Positions 9,598 through 17,198 of a stretch of 64,000 nt of DNA are shown one piece after another. The notes beneath the pieces are model-generated. The model did not search any database. It was not told where the DNA came from and saw nothing but the letters and a program-made list of their open reading frames with translations. The translations under genes and the position numbers were made by a program. The first letter of the stretch is position 1; each line of letters opens with the position of its first letter. The stretch comes from Microbacterium sp. SORGH_AS_1204 (GTDB taxonomy: Bacteria; Actinomycetota; Actinomycetes; Actinomycetales; Microbacteriaceae): positions 3,472,001 through 3,536,000 of the forward strand of contig NZ_JAUTBD010000001.1 of the NCBI RefSeq assembly GCF_030818935.1, given 5' to 3'.

Positions 9598-10328
9598 GAC
9601 GCCTTGATCGTGTAGCCGACCCCGCGCACCGTGTGGATCAGGGGCTCGCCGAGCGTGTCGATCTTCTTGCGAAGGTACGAGATGTAGATCTCGACGACGC
9701 TGCCGTTGCCACCGAAGTCGTAGCTCCACACCTGATCGAGGATCTGCGCCTTGCTCAGCACGCGGCGGGGGTTCTGCATCAGGTAGCGCAGCAGCTCGAA
9801 CTCCTTGGCGGTCAGTTTGATCGGGATGCCGCCGCGCTCGACCTCGTACGACTCCTCGTCGAGCGACAAGTCGCCGACACGCAGCCGCGGATCGGCGTCA
9901 GCGACCGCTGCGACGTGTCGGCGGGCCATGCCGCGCAATCGCACGATGACCTCCTCGAGATTGAAAGGCTTGGTGACGTAGTCGTCGGCCCCCGCGGAGA
10001 TGCCCGCGATGCGATCCTCCACGGCATCCTTCGCCGTCAGGAACAGCACCGGCGCGTCGTTGCCGGCCGCACGGATGCGGGTCAACAGCTCCATCCCGTC
10101 GAGCCCGGGCATCATGATGTCGAGCACGAGCAGGTCGGGTGCGAACTCGCGGATGACGTTCAGCGCCTCCTGACCGTTCGCGGCGGTCCGGGCCTCCCAT
10201 CCTTCGTTCTGCAGTGCCATGCGCAGCAGGTCGCTGAGGTTCGCCTCGTCGTCGACGACGACCGCGCGGATCGGTGAGCCGTCGGGGCGGGTGAGCGGGG
10301 CGGGGCGGGAGGTCACGAGAGCCAGCAT
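9594..10328 (-). CDS. OmpR/PhoB-family response regulator
   Basis: A 244-residue two-domain regulator. In the receiver domain the phospho-acceptor is Asp70 (LLVLDIMMPG), the acidic pair is DD (VVVDDE, about 25-27), the switch Thr lies in FLTAK (Thr98) and the conserved Lys is Lys120 (VTKPF). The C-terminal winged helix (about 150-242) ends IHTVRGVGYTIKAS. It is cotranscribed with the histidine kinase that follows. It is likely to bind the 122 bp region shared with the divergent transporter operon. Confidence 0.95.
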   Translation of the reverse strand: MLALVTSRPAPLTRPDGSPIRAVVVDDEANLSDLLRMALQNEGWEARTAANGQEALNVIREFAPDLLVLDIMMPGLDGMELLTRIRAAGNDAPVLFLTAKDAVEDRIAGISAGADDYVTKPFNLEEVIVRLRGMARRHVAAVADADPRLRVGDLSLDEESYEVERGGIPIKLTAKEFELLRYLMQNPRRVLSKAQILDQVWSYDFGGNGSVVEIYISYLRKKIDTLGEPLIHTVRGVGYTIKAS

Positions 10329-10450
10329 GCACGCTCCCCGCCGCCCGCGTCACGCGACATACGTGCTTCATAGGAACCGTGAGGGAGCGGTGAGGGTGCC
10401 GTTCCTACCGTCTCCTCAGACGGCCGCACCCCGCGTCCGGAAGGAGAAGT

Positions 10451-11914
10451 ATGTACGGCACCTACCTGCGGCGCGAACTCGCCGGCCGCACGAAACAGAC
10501 CGTGATCGTTGCGGTCGGCCTCGCGATCGCCATCGCCCTCGTCATCGTCGTCAACGCCCTCTCGGCGGGTGTGCGCGACGCGCAGTCGCAGGCGCTGTCG
10601 TCGGTCTACGGCGTCGGCACCGACCTCACCGTGACCGGCGCGCAGACCGAGCCCGGTCAGGGCGGCGGGCCGCGCTTCGATTTCGGCGCCGATGACGGAG
10701 CGACCAGCGACGGCACCACGACCCTCAGCCAGTCGCGGCTGATGACCGACATGCGACGCGGCACGCTCGACGCCTCGACGGTGTCGACCGTGAGCGGACT
10801 CGACGGCGTCTCGGCCGCCACCGGCGCACTGTCGCTGACCAACACCACGTTCTCCGGGCAGTTGCCCGACCGCAGTGCCGGTCAGGGCCAGGTCCCGCAG
10901 ATGGGTGAGCCCCCCGCGGGCGGCGGTCCCGACGGCGACGGCGGCAGCGCCTTCGGCATCGACTCGTTCAGCGTGCTGGGCATCGACCCCGCGGCATCCG
11001 TCGGTCCCCTCTCCTCCGTCACGGTGACCGAGGGCCGCGCCCTCGACGCGTCCGACACCGGCGCGAACGTCGCCGTCGTCGACGCCACGTACGCCGCGAG
11101 CGCGCAACTCGCCGTCGGCGGAACGCTCGACGTGGCCGGCACGGCCCTGCAGATCGTCGGCATCGTCGCCTCCGCCTCGGCCGAGGCCGACACCGCCGCG
11201 AATGTGTACCTGCCGCTCGACGTCGCGCAGACGCTCGCCGGTGTCGGCGATGTCGTCTCGACCGTGTACGTGCAGGCGACGTCGGCGGATGCCATCGACG
11301 CGGTGCAGAGCGAGATCACCGCCGCGCTGCCCGACGCCACCGTCAGCTCGCAGTCGGAGCTCGCCGCGACCGTCTCGGGGTCGCTGTCGAGCGCGTCGTC
11401 GATGATCTCCAACCTGGGCACCTGGCTGTCGATCGTGGTCCTGCTGGTCGCTCTGGCCCTCGCCGTCCTCTTCACGATCTCCGGCGTCGCCCGCCGCACG
11501 CGGGAATTCGGCACCCTCAAGGCCATCGGCTGGTCGAACGGCCGCATCGTGCGTCAGGTGGCGGGCGAGTCGCTCGCGCAGGGTCTGCTCGGCGGTGTCG
11601 CGGGGTTGATCCTGGGGCTCGGCGGCATCCTGCTGGTCAACGTGATCTCGCCCACCATCTCGGTGTCGTCGGCGACCTCGGCCGGCCCCGGTGGTCAGGG
11701 TGGAGGACCCGGCGGTTTCGGGCAGGGCGGCCCCGGCGGCTTCGGCCAAGCGGCGTCTCAGGCCACCGAGATCGTGCTCAGCGCGCCCGTCACCCCCGTG
11801 GTCGTGGTGGCCGCGGTCGGCATCGCCGTCCTCGGCGGTGTGCTCTCCGGCGCCTTCGGAGGATGGCGCGCCGCCCGCCTCAGCCCCGCCGCCGCCCTCC
11901 GCTCCGTCGCCTGA
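10451..11914 (+). CDS. MacB/FtsX-type ABC transporter permease
   Basis: 487 residues: an N-terminal membrane anchor (TVIVAVGLAIAIALVIVVNA), a large extracytoplasmic MacB-like periplasmic core domain, then three C-terminal helices of the FtsX fold (motif REFGTLKAIGWSNGRIVRQV between the first two). A glycine-rich insert (GGFGQGGPGGFGQ) lies just before the last helix. AAGGAG precedes the ATG by six bases. The ATPase gene follows 25 bases downstream. MacB-type complexes are usually mechanotransmitters for export or sensing rather than importers. The divergent kinase/regulator probably controls it. Confidence 0.9.
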   Translation: MYGTYLRRELAGRTKQTVIVAVGLAIAIALVIVVNALSAGVRDAQSQALSSVYGVGTDLTVTGAQTEPGQGGGPRFDFGADDGATSDGTTTLSQSRLMTDMRRGTLDASTVSTVSGLDGVSAATGALSLTNTTFSGQLPDRSAGQGQVPQMGEPPAGGGPDGDGGSAFGIDSFSVLGIDPAASVGPLSSVTVTEGRALDASDTGANVAVVDATYAASAQLAVGGTLDVAGTALQIVGIVASASAEADTAANVYLPLDVAQTLAGVGDVVSTVYVQATSADAIDAVQSEITAALPDATVSSQSELAATVSGSLSSASSMISNLGTWLSIVVLLVALALAVLFTISGVARRTREFGTLKAIGWSNGRIVRQVAGESLAQGLLGGVAGLILGLGGILLVNVISPTISVSSATSAGPGGQGGGPGGFGQGGPGGFGQAASQATEIVLSAPVTPVVVVAAVGIAVLGGVLSGAFGGWRAARLSPAAALRSVA

Positions 11915-11939
11915 CCGGCACCCCTTCGAAGGAGACATC

Positions 11940-12647
11940 ATGACTCTCACCGCCCCCACCCTCACCACCACCGCCTACCGTCTGCAGGGCGTGACCCGCA
12001 CCTACCGCCAGCGCGAGCGCATGGTGCAGGCCCTGGCCGGCATCGACCTCGACATCGCCGCGGGCGACTTCGTCACCGTCCAGGGACCGACCGGCGGCGG
12101 CAAGTCGACGCTGCTGCAGATGCTCGGCGCCCTCGACCGCCCCACGAGCGGGTCGGTCATGCTCGGCGACGTCGACATCGCCGCGGCCTCGAACGCCGAT
12201 CTGTCACGCGTGCGGGCCGAGCAGATCGGCTTCGTCTTCCAGGGCTTCAACCTCATCCCCACTCTGACCGCCGCCGAGAACGTCGACATGGGCCTCGAGC
12301 CGCTCGGTCTCGACCGGGCCGAGCGTCGTCGGCGGGTGACCGAGTCGCTCGCGCGGGTCGGCCTCGACGACCGCGCCGACCACCGGCCCGGCGAGCTGTC
12401 GGGCGGCCAGCAGCAGCGCGTCGCAATCGCGCGCGCCGTCGCGAAGCAACCGCGGGTGTTGCTCGCCGACGAGCCGACCGGAAACCTCGACGAGCGCATG
12501 CGCGACGAGATCCTCGACGTGCTCGGGCAGCTGAACGCCGAGGGACTCACGCTGGTCGTGGTCACGCACGATTCGGCGGTGGCCCGCCGTGCCCGTCGGC
12601 GCCTGCGCCTGGCGAAGGGCGTGGTCGCCGACATCACCCGCGGCTGA
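11940..12647 (+). CDS. ABC transporter ATP-binding protein (LolD/MacB type)
   Basis: 235 residues with a complete nucleotide-binding domain: Walker [10 protein letters not shown] (49-57), Q-loop in FVFQGFNL, signature [14 protein letters not shown], Walker [13 protein letters not shown] and the switch His in VVTHD. The start at 11940 has GAAGGAG just upstream. The frame is also open for 83 codons before this, but those overlap the permease and do not resemble protein. It powers the preceding permease and ends the operon just before a block of tandem repeats. Confidence 0.94.
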   Translation: MTLTAPTLTTTAYRLQGVTRTYRQRERMVQALAGIDLDIAAGDFVTVQGPTGGGKSTLLQMLGALDRPTSGSVMLGDVDIAAASNADLSRVRAEQIGFVFQGFNLIPTLTAAENVDMGLEPLGLDRAERRRRVTESLARVGLDDRADHRPGELSGGQQQRVAIARAVAKQPRVLLADEPTGNLDERMRDEILDVLGQLNAEGLTLVVVTHDSAVARRARRRLRLAKGVVADITRG

Positions 12648-12661
12648 CGCTCCGGCGCTCT

Positions 12662-13111
12662 CGTGACGAGCGGAGGGCTTGGGGCCAAGGGAGGATGAAC
12701 CCCCGGCATCCGGTCCTCCCATCCCCCCATCCCCTCCGCTCATCACGCCGCCCGCCCGCCGAACCCACCTCGTGACGAGCGGAGGGCTAGGGGCCAAGGG
12801 AGGACAAACCCCCGGCATCCCGCCCTCCCTTCCCCCCATCCCCTCCGCTCATCACGCCCGCCGCCCCAAACCGGCCGAACCCACCCCGCGACCAGCGGAG
12901 GACCAAGGACCAAGGGAGGACAAACCCCCGGCATCCCGCCCTCCCTTCCCCCCATCCCCTCCGCTCATCACGCCCGCCGCCCCAAACCGGCCGAACCCAC
13001 CCCGCGACCAGCGGAGGACCAAGGGCCAAGGGAGGACAGACCCCCGGCATCCCGCCCTCCCTTCCGCCCATCCCCTCCGCTCGTCACGTCCCCCGCCCGC
13101 CGAACCCACCT
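12662..13111. repeat. Four tandem 109-116 bp repeats, each with inverted termini
   Basis: Units at 12662-12770, 12771-12886, 12887-13002 and 13003-13111 are closely similar. Units 2 and 3 are 116 bp; units 1 and 4 lack about 7 bp near the end. Each contains CCAAGGGAGGA, CCCCCGGCATCC and CATCCCCTCCGCTC. In unit 1 GTGACGAGCGGAGG (12663-12676) is the inverted match of CCTCCGCTCATCAC (about 12733-12746), so each unit can fold into a long stem. Reading frames cross the block on both strands but encode only repeat-derived, compositionally odd peptides. The gap 12648-13251 has no gene. Confidence 0.9.
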
Positions 13112-13251
13112 CGCGCCGAGCCAAGCGAGGGGCCGAGCAGCGCCCAGCCCCACCGCCCCACGCGTCAAGCCCCTCCGCCCCTCGCGTCAAGACCCGACGG
13201 GCCCACGGCATCCGCGCTCTACAGTCGAATTACGCCGACCGAGGGGATGCC

Positions 13252-13794
13252 ATGGCCGCCCGCAACACGCGACTGATGCGCTGCATGCCCGACGACCTCT
13301 TCGCGGTGCTGTCCGACGGCTGGCTGTACCCGGTGTGGGTGGTCGGGGCGGCGCGCATGCGCGACGTCGACCCGGAGTGGCCGCGCGAAGGCACGCGGAT
13401 CCATCACTCCCTCGGCGTCTGGCCCGTCATGATCCACGACGAGACCGAGATCGTCGAGTGGGATCCCCCGCGTCGTCTGCGCCTACGGCCGCAGGCCGGC
13501 ATCCTCGGTCGGGGGGTCATCCGCATCGACGCATACCCGCACCCGTTGGGTACGGCGGTGACGATCGTCGAGGAGCCGGTGTCGGGCGCCGCCGCGCTTC
13601 TGCCCGGGCTGCTGTGGAGGCCCCTGCTCGTCCTGCGCAACCACGAGTGCTTGAATCGCCTGGCGTTCCTCGCCGAGGGCCGCCGCGAAGAGCGAGAGGC
13701 TCGCGAGCTCGATCACCGCACCGAGACGCCCGATCCGCGCGAAGGCACGGCGTCACCGCAGGCTCGCGCCGATGTGCGCGAGTCCGACGTCTGA
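13252..13794 (+). CDS. SRPBCC-fold (polyketide cyclase/START-like) protein
   Basis: 180 residues; the core of about 145 matches the SRPBCC pattern (VLSDGWLYPVWVVGAARMRD, WDPPRRLRLRPQ, GTAVTIVEEPVSG), a helix-grip pocket that binds small hydrophobic ligands. The C-terminal 35 residues are charged and low in complexity. The ATG at 13252 begins the conserved part; upstream in-frame codons belong to the tandem repeats. A TACAGT -10 candidate is at 13220-13225. The gene is convergent with the mrp operon. The ligand is unknown. Confidence 0.82.
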   Translation: MAARNTRLMRCMPDDLFAVLSDGWLYPVWVVGAARMRDVDPEWPREGTRIHHSLGVWPVMIHDETEIVEWDPPRRLRLRPQAGILGRGVIRIDAYPHPLGTAVTIVEEPVSGAAALLPGLLWRPLLVLRNHECLNRLAFLAEGRREEREARELDHRTETPDPREGTASPQARADVRESDV

Positions 13795-13827
13795 CGCTCG
13801 AAACCGCCCGGTCGGGCCGGTGAGAGG

Positions 13828-14208
13828 TCACCGCTCGGGACGCGTCTCGCTCCCCGTCGACCCGGGCTGCTCCGTGCTGTGGCGCAGCTCGTCGACGTAG
13901 AGGTTCGCCTCATCCGTCGTGCGGTTGCGGTAGGCGGCACGCCCGACCATGTGGGCGGCGAGCGGCGCGGTCGCGAACTGGATGAGCACGATCGGGATGC
14001 CGAAGGCCAGCGCCTCCCATGACCGCAGCGACAGCTCGACGGCGATGACGATCAGCAGCACGCCCAGCACCTGCGGCTTGGTCGCCGCGTGCAGCCGCGT
14101 GGGTACATCGCGCCAGCGCAGCAGCCCGATGGTCGCGGTCAGACACAGCACCGCGCCGATGAGCACGAGCACGAGCGCCACGGCGTCGAGAACGGCCTCG
14201 ATCGTCAT
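13828..14208 (-). CDS. mrpG: Na+/H+ antiporter subunit G
   Basis: 126 residues with three membrane helices and the MnhG/MrpG signature LLRWRDVPTRLHAATKPQVL. It is the last gene of the six-gene operon and its ATG overlaps the mrpF stop (ATGA). The hydrophilic C-terminus (about 35 residues) is longer than in many relatives. MrpG is a small accessory subunit needed for assembly and function of the Mrp complex in the cytoplasmic membrane. Confidence 0.93.
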   Translation of the reverse strand: MTIEAVLDAVALVLVLIGAVLCLTATIGLLRWRDVPTRLHAATKPQVLGVLLIVIAVELSLRSWEALAFGIPIVLIQFATAPLAAHMVGRAAYRNRTTDEANLYVDELRHSTEQPGSTGSETRPER

Positions 14209-14474
14209 CGCGGGTTCTCCTTCCGGGCGACGAAGCGGGCGACGGCTATCGAGCCGAACACGCCGATGGCGGCGATCACCAGCATCGCGGGCAGGGAGCG
14301 CGTGTGCTGGTTGATCACCATGTCGGCCCCGAGGATGCAGACGACCTCGGTCAGCAGCACGTCGGCGGCGACGGCGCGGTCGAGGATCGACGGTCCGATG
14401 ACCAGGCGGATCAGCGCGAGCACCGCGGCGGCGGCGAAGACGACGAGGATCACGGCGACGAGAACGGTGGTCAT
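14205..14474 (-). CDS. mrpF: Na+/H+ antiporter subunit F
   Basis: 89 residues and three helices. The family motif LIRLVIGPSILDRAVAADVL is followed by INQHTRSLPAMLVIAAIGVF. The start at 14474 overlaps the mrpE stop by four bases. In-frame codons farther upstream lie inside mrpE and were rejected. MrpF is a small membrane subunit of the Mrp antiporter. Confidence 0.93.
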   Translation of the reverse strand: MTTVLVAVILVVFAAAAVLALIRLVIGPSILDRAVAADVLLTEVVCILGADMVINQHTRSLPAMLVIAAIGVFGSIAVARFVARKENPR

Positions 14475-15079
14475 GGCGAGGCCCTCCGCCCTCGAGCGGT
14501 CGGGTCGGCGTGATGCGCCGAGCTGTCGGCGATGCGGGCGCGCAGCTCTTGCAGCTCTTCCTTCGACCCGACGGCGCGCGTGATGCGCGCCTCCCATCGC
14601 AGCACGACGCGGCGCTGGTGCTCGGCGTCTTCGTCACTGCGCACCCCGATGGTGTGCAGGAACAGCGTGCGGTTCTCGCGGTCGACGTCGACGATGAGCG
14701 AACCGGGGATGAGGGATGCCGTGACGGCGGTGTGCGCCATGATCACGTCGTCATCGACGCGCAGCGGCACCGCGATGATCGCCGCGCCCGGTTGGCGACG
14801 CAGGTCGAGCACCTGCCAGGCCACGATCAGCGAGCCCTTGACGACCGCGCCGAGGAAGGTGACGACGAAGACGAGGCCGTACCAGAGGTTGATGCGCCCC
14901 GACAGCTCCACGGGCGGCAGGCGGAACACGCGCGTGACGAAGATCGCCATGACGAGGCCCGTCACGACGGCGAGCCAGGTGAACTGACCCCACAGCAGCA
15001 TCCACAGGGCGACGAGCCACACCAGCAGAGGGAGCTGGTGAAGGAACAGGGTGATCTGCGACCGACGGGAGGGACTCAT
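14471..15079 (-). CDS. mrpE: Na+/H+ antiporter subunit E
   Basis: 202 residues. N-terminal helices (LPLLVWLVALWMLLWGQFTW, VTGLVMAIFVTRVF) are followed by the MnhE core with VVKGSLIVAWQVLDLRRQPG and SLIPGSLIVDVDRENRTLFL. The start at 15079 overlaps the mrpD stop (ATGA). The C-terminal 45 residues are charged and cytosolic. MrpE stabilises the complex and is needed for full antiport. Confidence 0.93.
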   Translation of the reverse strand: MSPSRRSQITLFLHQLPLLVWLVALWMLLWGQFTWLAVVTGLVMAIFVTRVFRLPPVELSGRINLWYGLVFVVTFLGAVVKGSLIVAWQVLDLRRQPGAAIIAVPLRVDDDVIMAHTAVTASLIPGSLIVDVDRENRTLFLHTIGVRSDEDAEHQRRVVLRWEARITRAVGSKEELQELRARIADSSAHHADPTARGRRASP

Positions 15080-16632
15080 CGCTGGCCCGCCTGTTCCTGC
15101 AGTTGCACGAGCGAGACGCCCTCGGCCACCCGCTCGCCGGCGCGCAGGCAGACGTCGAGCAACGGCCCGGCGAAGACGGTGAGCGACAGGGTCACCACGA
15201 CCATGCCCGCCGTGGCGACGGTCATGATCTTCGGAATCGTGCGCCGCTCGGTCGAGATCGCCGCGGCGGGGGCGTTGCCGAGGTACGCGATGCGTTCGGA
15301 GGTCTCGGCGGAGTCCTCGTCTTCGCGCCAGAACGAGAGGTTCCAGGCGCGCATGAGGGCGTACAGCGTGAGGATCGAGGTCACGATGCCGCCGACGATG
15401 AGCACCATCATCACGGGCGTGCCCACCTGCGCACCGGCGTCGAAGAGGGCGTACTTGCCGATGAAACCCGAGAACGGCGGGAGCCCTCCGAGGTTGATGG
15501 CCGGAAGGAAGTACAGCACCGCCAGCACGGGCGCCCCGCGCATGAGCCCCTTCACCTTGAGGATCGAGGTGCTGCCCGCGCGGCGCTCGATGAGGCCGAC
15601 CGCGAGGAACAGGGTCGTCTGCACGATGATGTGGTGGACGATGTAGTAGATCGTCGCGCCGATGGCGAGCGGGGTGTTGATCGCCAAGCCGAAGATCATG
15701 TAGCCGATGTGGCTCACGAGGGTGAACGACAGGATGCGCTTGAGCTCGGCCTGCGCGACCGCGCCCAGGATGCCGACGATCATCGTCGCCAGCGCGATCA
15801 TCATCAGCAGGAAGTTGAGGTCGTTGTTGTCGAACAACTGCGTCTCGGTGCGGATGATCGCGTAGACGCCGACCTTGGTGAGCAGACCCGCGAACACGGC
15901 CGTCACGGGAGCGGGGGCGGTCGGATAGGAGTCGGGCAGCCAGAACGACAGCGGGAACACCGCCGCTTTGATCGCGAAGGCGAGCAGCAGCATGATGTGC
16001 AGGATCGTCTGCGTGTCCTGCGGCAGCAGGGCCATGCGCTCGTTGATCTGCACCATGTTCACCGTGCCGAGGGCGCCGTAGACCATCGCGATCGCCGCGA
16101 GGAAGAGGATCGACGACACCAGCGACACGACGATGTAGACGACGCCGGTGCGGATGCGTGACTCGGTGCCGCCCAGGGTGATCAGCACGTAGGAGGCGAC
16201 CAGCAGGATCTCGAAGCCGACGTAGAGGTTGAACAGGTCGCCGGCGATGAAGGCGTTGAAGATGCCCGCGCCGAGGATCAGGTAGGCCGGATAGAAGATC
16301 GAGACCGGGGTATCTTCGTCGTTGTCGGCGGCACCCTGGCCGATCGAGAAGAGCAGGACCGCGAGCAGCACGATGCTGGTCACGACCACCAGCAGCGCCG
16401 CGAGCACGTCGACGTAGAGCACGATGCCGTAGGGGATGTCCCACGCGGCGATCGCCACCGCGATCGGACCACTCGTGTCGACCGTGACGAGCAGGATCGC
16501 GCCGAGCACGAGCACGGCCGCCAGGGAGGCGACCGACACGAAGACCTGCACCTTCTTGCGGCGACCGAACACGAGGTTGATCGCGGCGCCGATGAGGGGG
16601 ATGCCGACGAGCAGGGGAACCAGGGCGCTCAC
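15076..16632 (-). CDS. mrpD: Na+/H+ antiporter subunit D
   Basis: 518 residues with about 14 helices, homologous to the NuoM/NuoN proton-channel subunits of complex I. Diagnostic stretches are LFNLYVGFEILLVASYVLIT, FAIKAAVFPLSFWLPDSYPT (conserved Lys in a helix) and LLPAINLGGLPPFSGFIGKY-like sequence near the middle. GTG start at 16632 overlaps the mrpC stop. It forms one of the two ion-translocating modules of the complex. Confidence 0.95.
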   Translation of the reverse strand: MSALVPLLVGIPLIGAAINLVFGRRKKVQVFVSVASLAAVLVLGAILLVTVDTSGPIAVAIAAWDIPYGIVLYVDVLAALLVVVTSIVLLAVLLFSIGQGAADNDEDTPVSIFYPAYLILGAGIFNAFIAGDLFNLYVGFEILLVASYVLITLGGTESRIRTGVVYIVVSLVSSILFLAAIAMVYGALGTVNMVQINERMALLPQDTQTILHIMLLLAFAIKAAVFPLSFWLPDSYPTAPAPVTAVFAGLLTKVGVYAIIRTETQLFDNNDLNFLLMMIALATMIVGILGAVAQAELKRILSFTLVSHIGYMIFGLAINTPLAIGATIYYIVHHIIVQTTLFLAVGLIERRAGSTSILKVKGLMRGAPVLAVLYFLPAINLGGLPPFSGFIGKYALFDAGAQVGTPVMMVLIVGGIVTSILTLYALMRAWNLSFWREDEDSAETSERIAYLGNAPAAAISTERRTIPKIMTVATAGMVVVTLSLTVFAGPLLDVCLRAGERVAEGVSLVQLQEQAGQR

Positions 16633-17198
16633 GGGCGATCACCGTCCTCGGGGTCGCGGGGGCGGTCACCGTCGCGGCGCACGGCCACGCGGTCGACCGG
16701 AGCGTCGTCGACCAGCGACGACAGGTCGCCCTGGTGGAGCACGCGGATCGGGTTCGCGACGTCGCCGACGAAGTCGGTGGTGACGTCGTCGTCGTCGGAG
16801 CGCGACTCCTCGTCCATCGCGTCTTCGACCTCAACGGCCGTCCGCGTGCGCAGCGCCACGTCGTCGGCGTCGTCGACGACGGTGTCGGCCTGGCCCAACT
16901 GCCAGGAGCGGTAGATCAGGGCCAGCAGGAACGCCGAGATGCCGAAGGTGATGACGATCGCGGTGAGGGTCAGGGCCTGCGGCAGTGCGTCCGACATGTC
17001 GGCGGCATCCGTCTCGCCCCCGTCGTAGAACGGCGCGCGCCCGGGCGCACCCATCACGACGAGCAGCAGGAGGTTGGCCGCATTGCCGAGCAGCAGGAAG
17101 CCGATCAGCACACGGGTGAGGCTGCGCTCCAGCATGGCGTAGACACCGCACGCGAACAGCACGGCCATCACGATGATCAGTACGAGGGAGATGCTCAT
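16629..17198 (-). CDS. mrpC: Na+/H+ antiporter subunit C, with acidic C-terminal extension
   Basis: 189 residues. The first 110 are a NuoK-like three-helix subunit (VYAMLERSLTRVLIGFLLLG, ALTLTAIVITFGISAFLLAL). About 75 further residues form an acidic cytosolic tail (SRSDDDDVTTDFVGDVANPI) that is absent from compact MrpC proteins of about 115 residues. ATG start at 17198 overlaps the mrpA stop. The tail's function is unknown. Confidence 0.93.
   Translation of the reverse strand: MSISLVLIIVMAVLFACGVYAMLERSLTRVLIGFLLLGNAANLLLLVVMGAPGRAPFYDGGETDAADMSDALPQALTLTAIVITFGISAFLLALIYRSWQLGQADTVVDDADDVALRTRTAVEVEDAMDEESRSDDDDVTTDFVGDVANPIRVLHQGDLSSLVDDAPVDRVAVRRDGDRPRDPEDGDRP

Noticed and set aside
12743-13211. 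Several minus-strand frames coding MGGREGGMPGVCPPL-type proteins
   Set aside because: They arise from the 109-116 bp DNA repeats, have no ribosome binding sites and repeat the same peptide; not genes.
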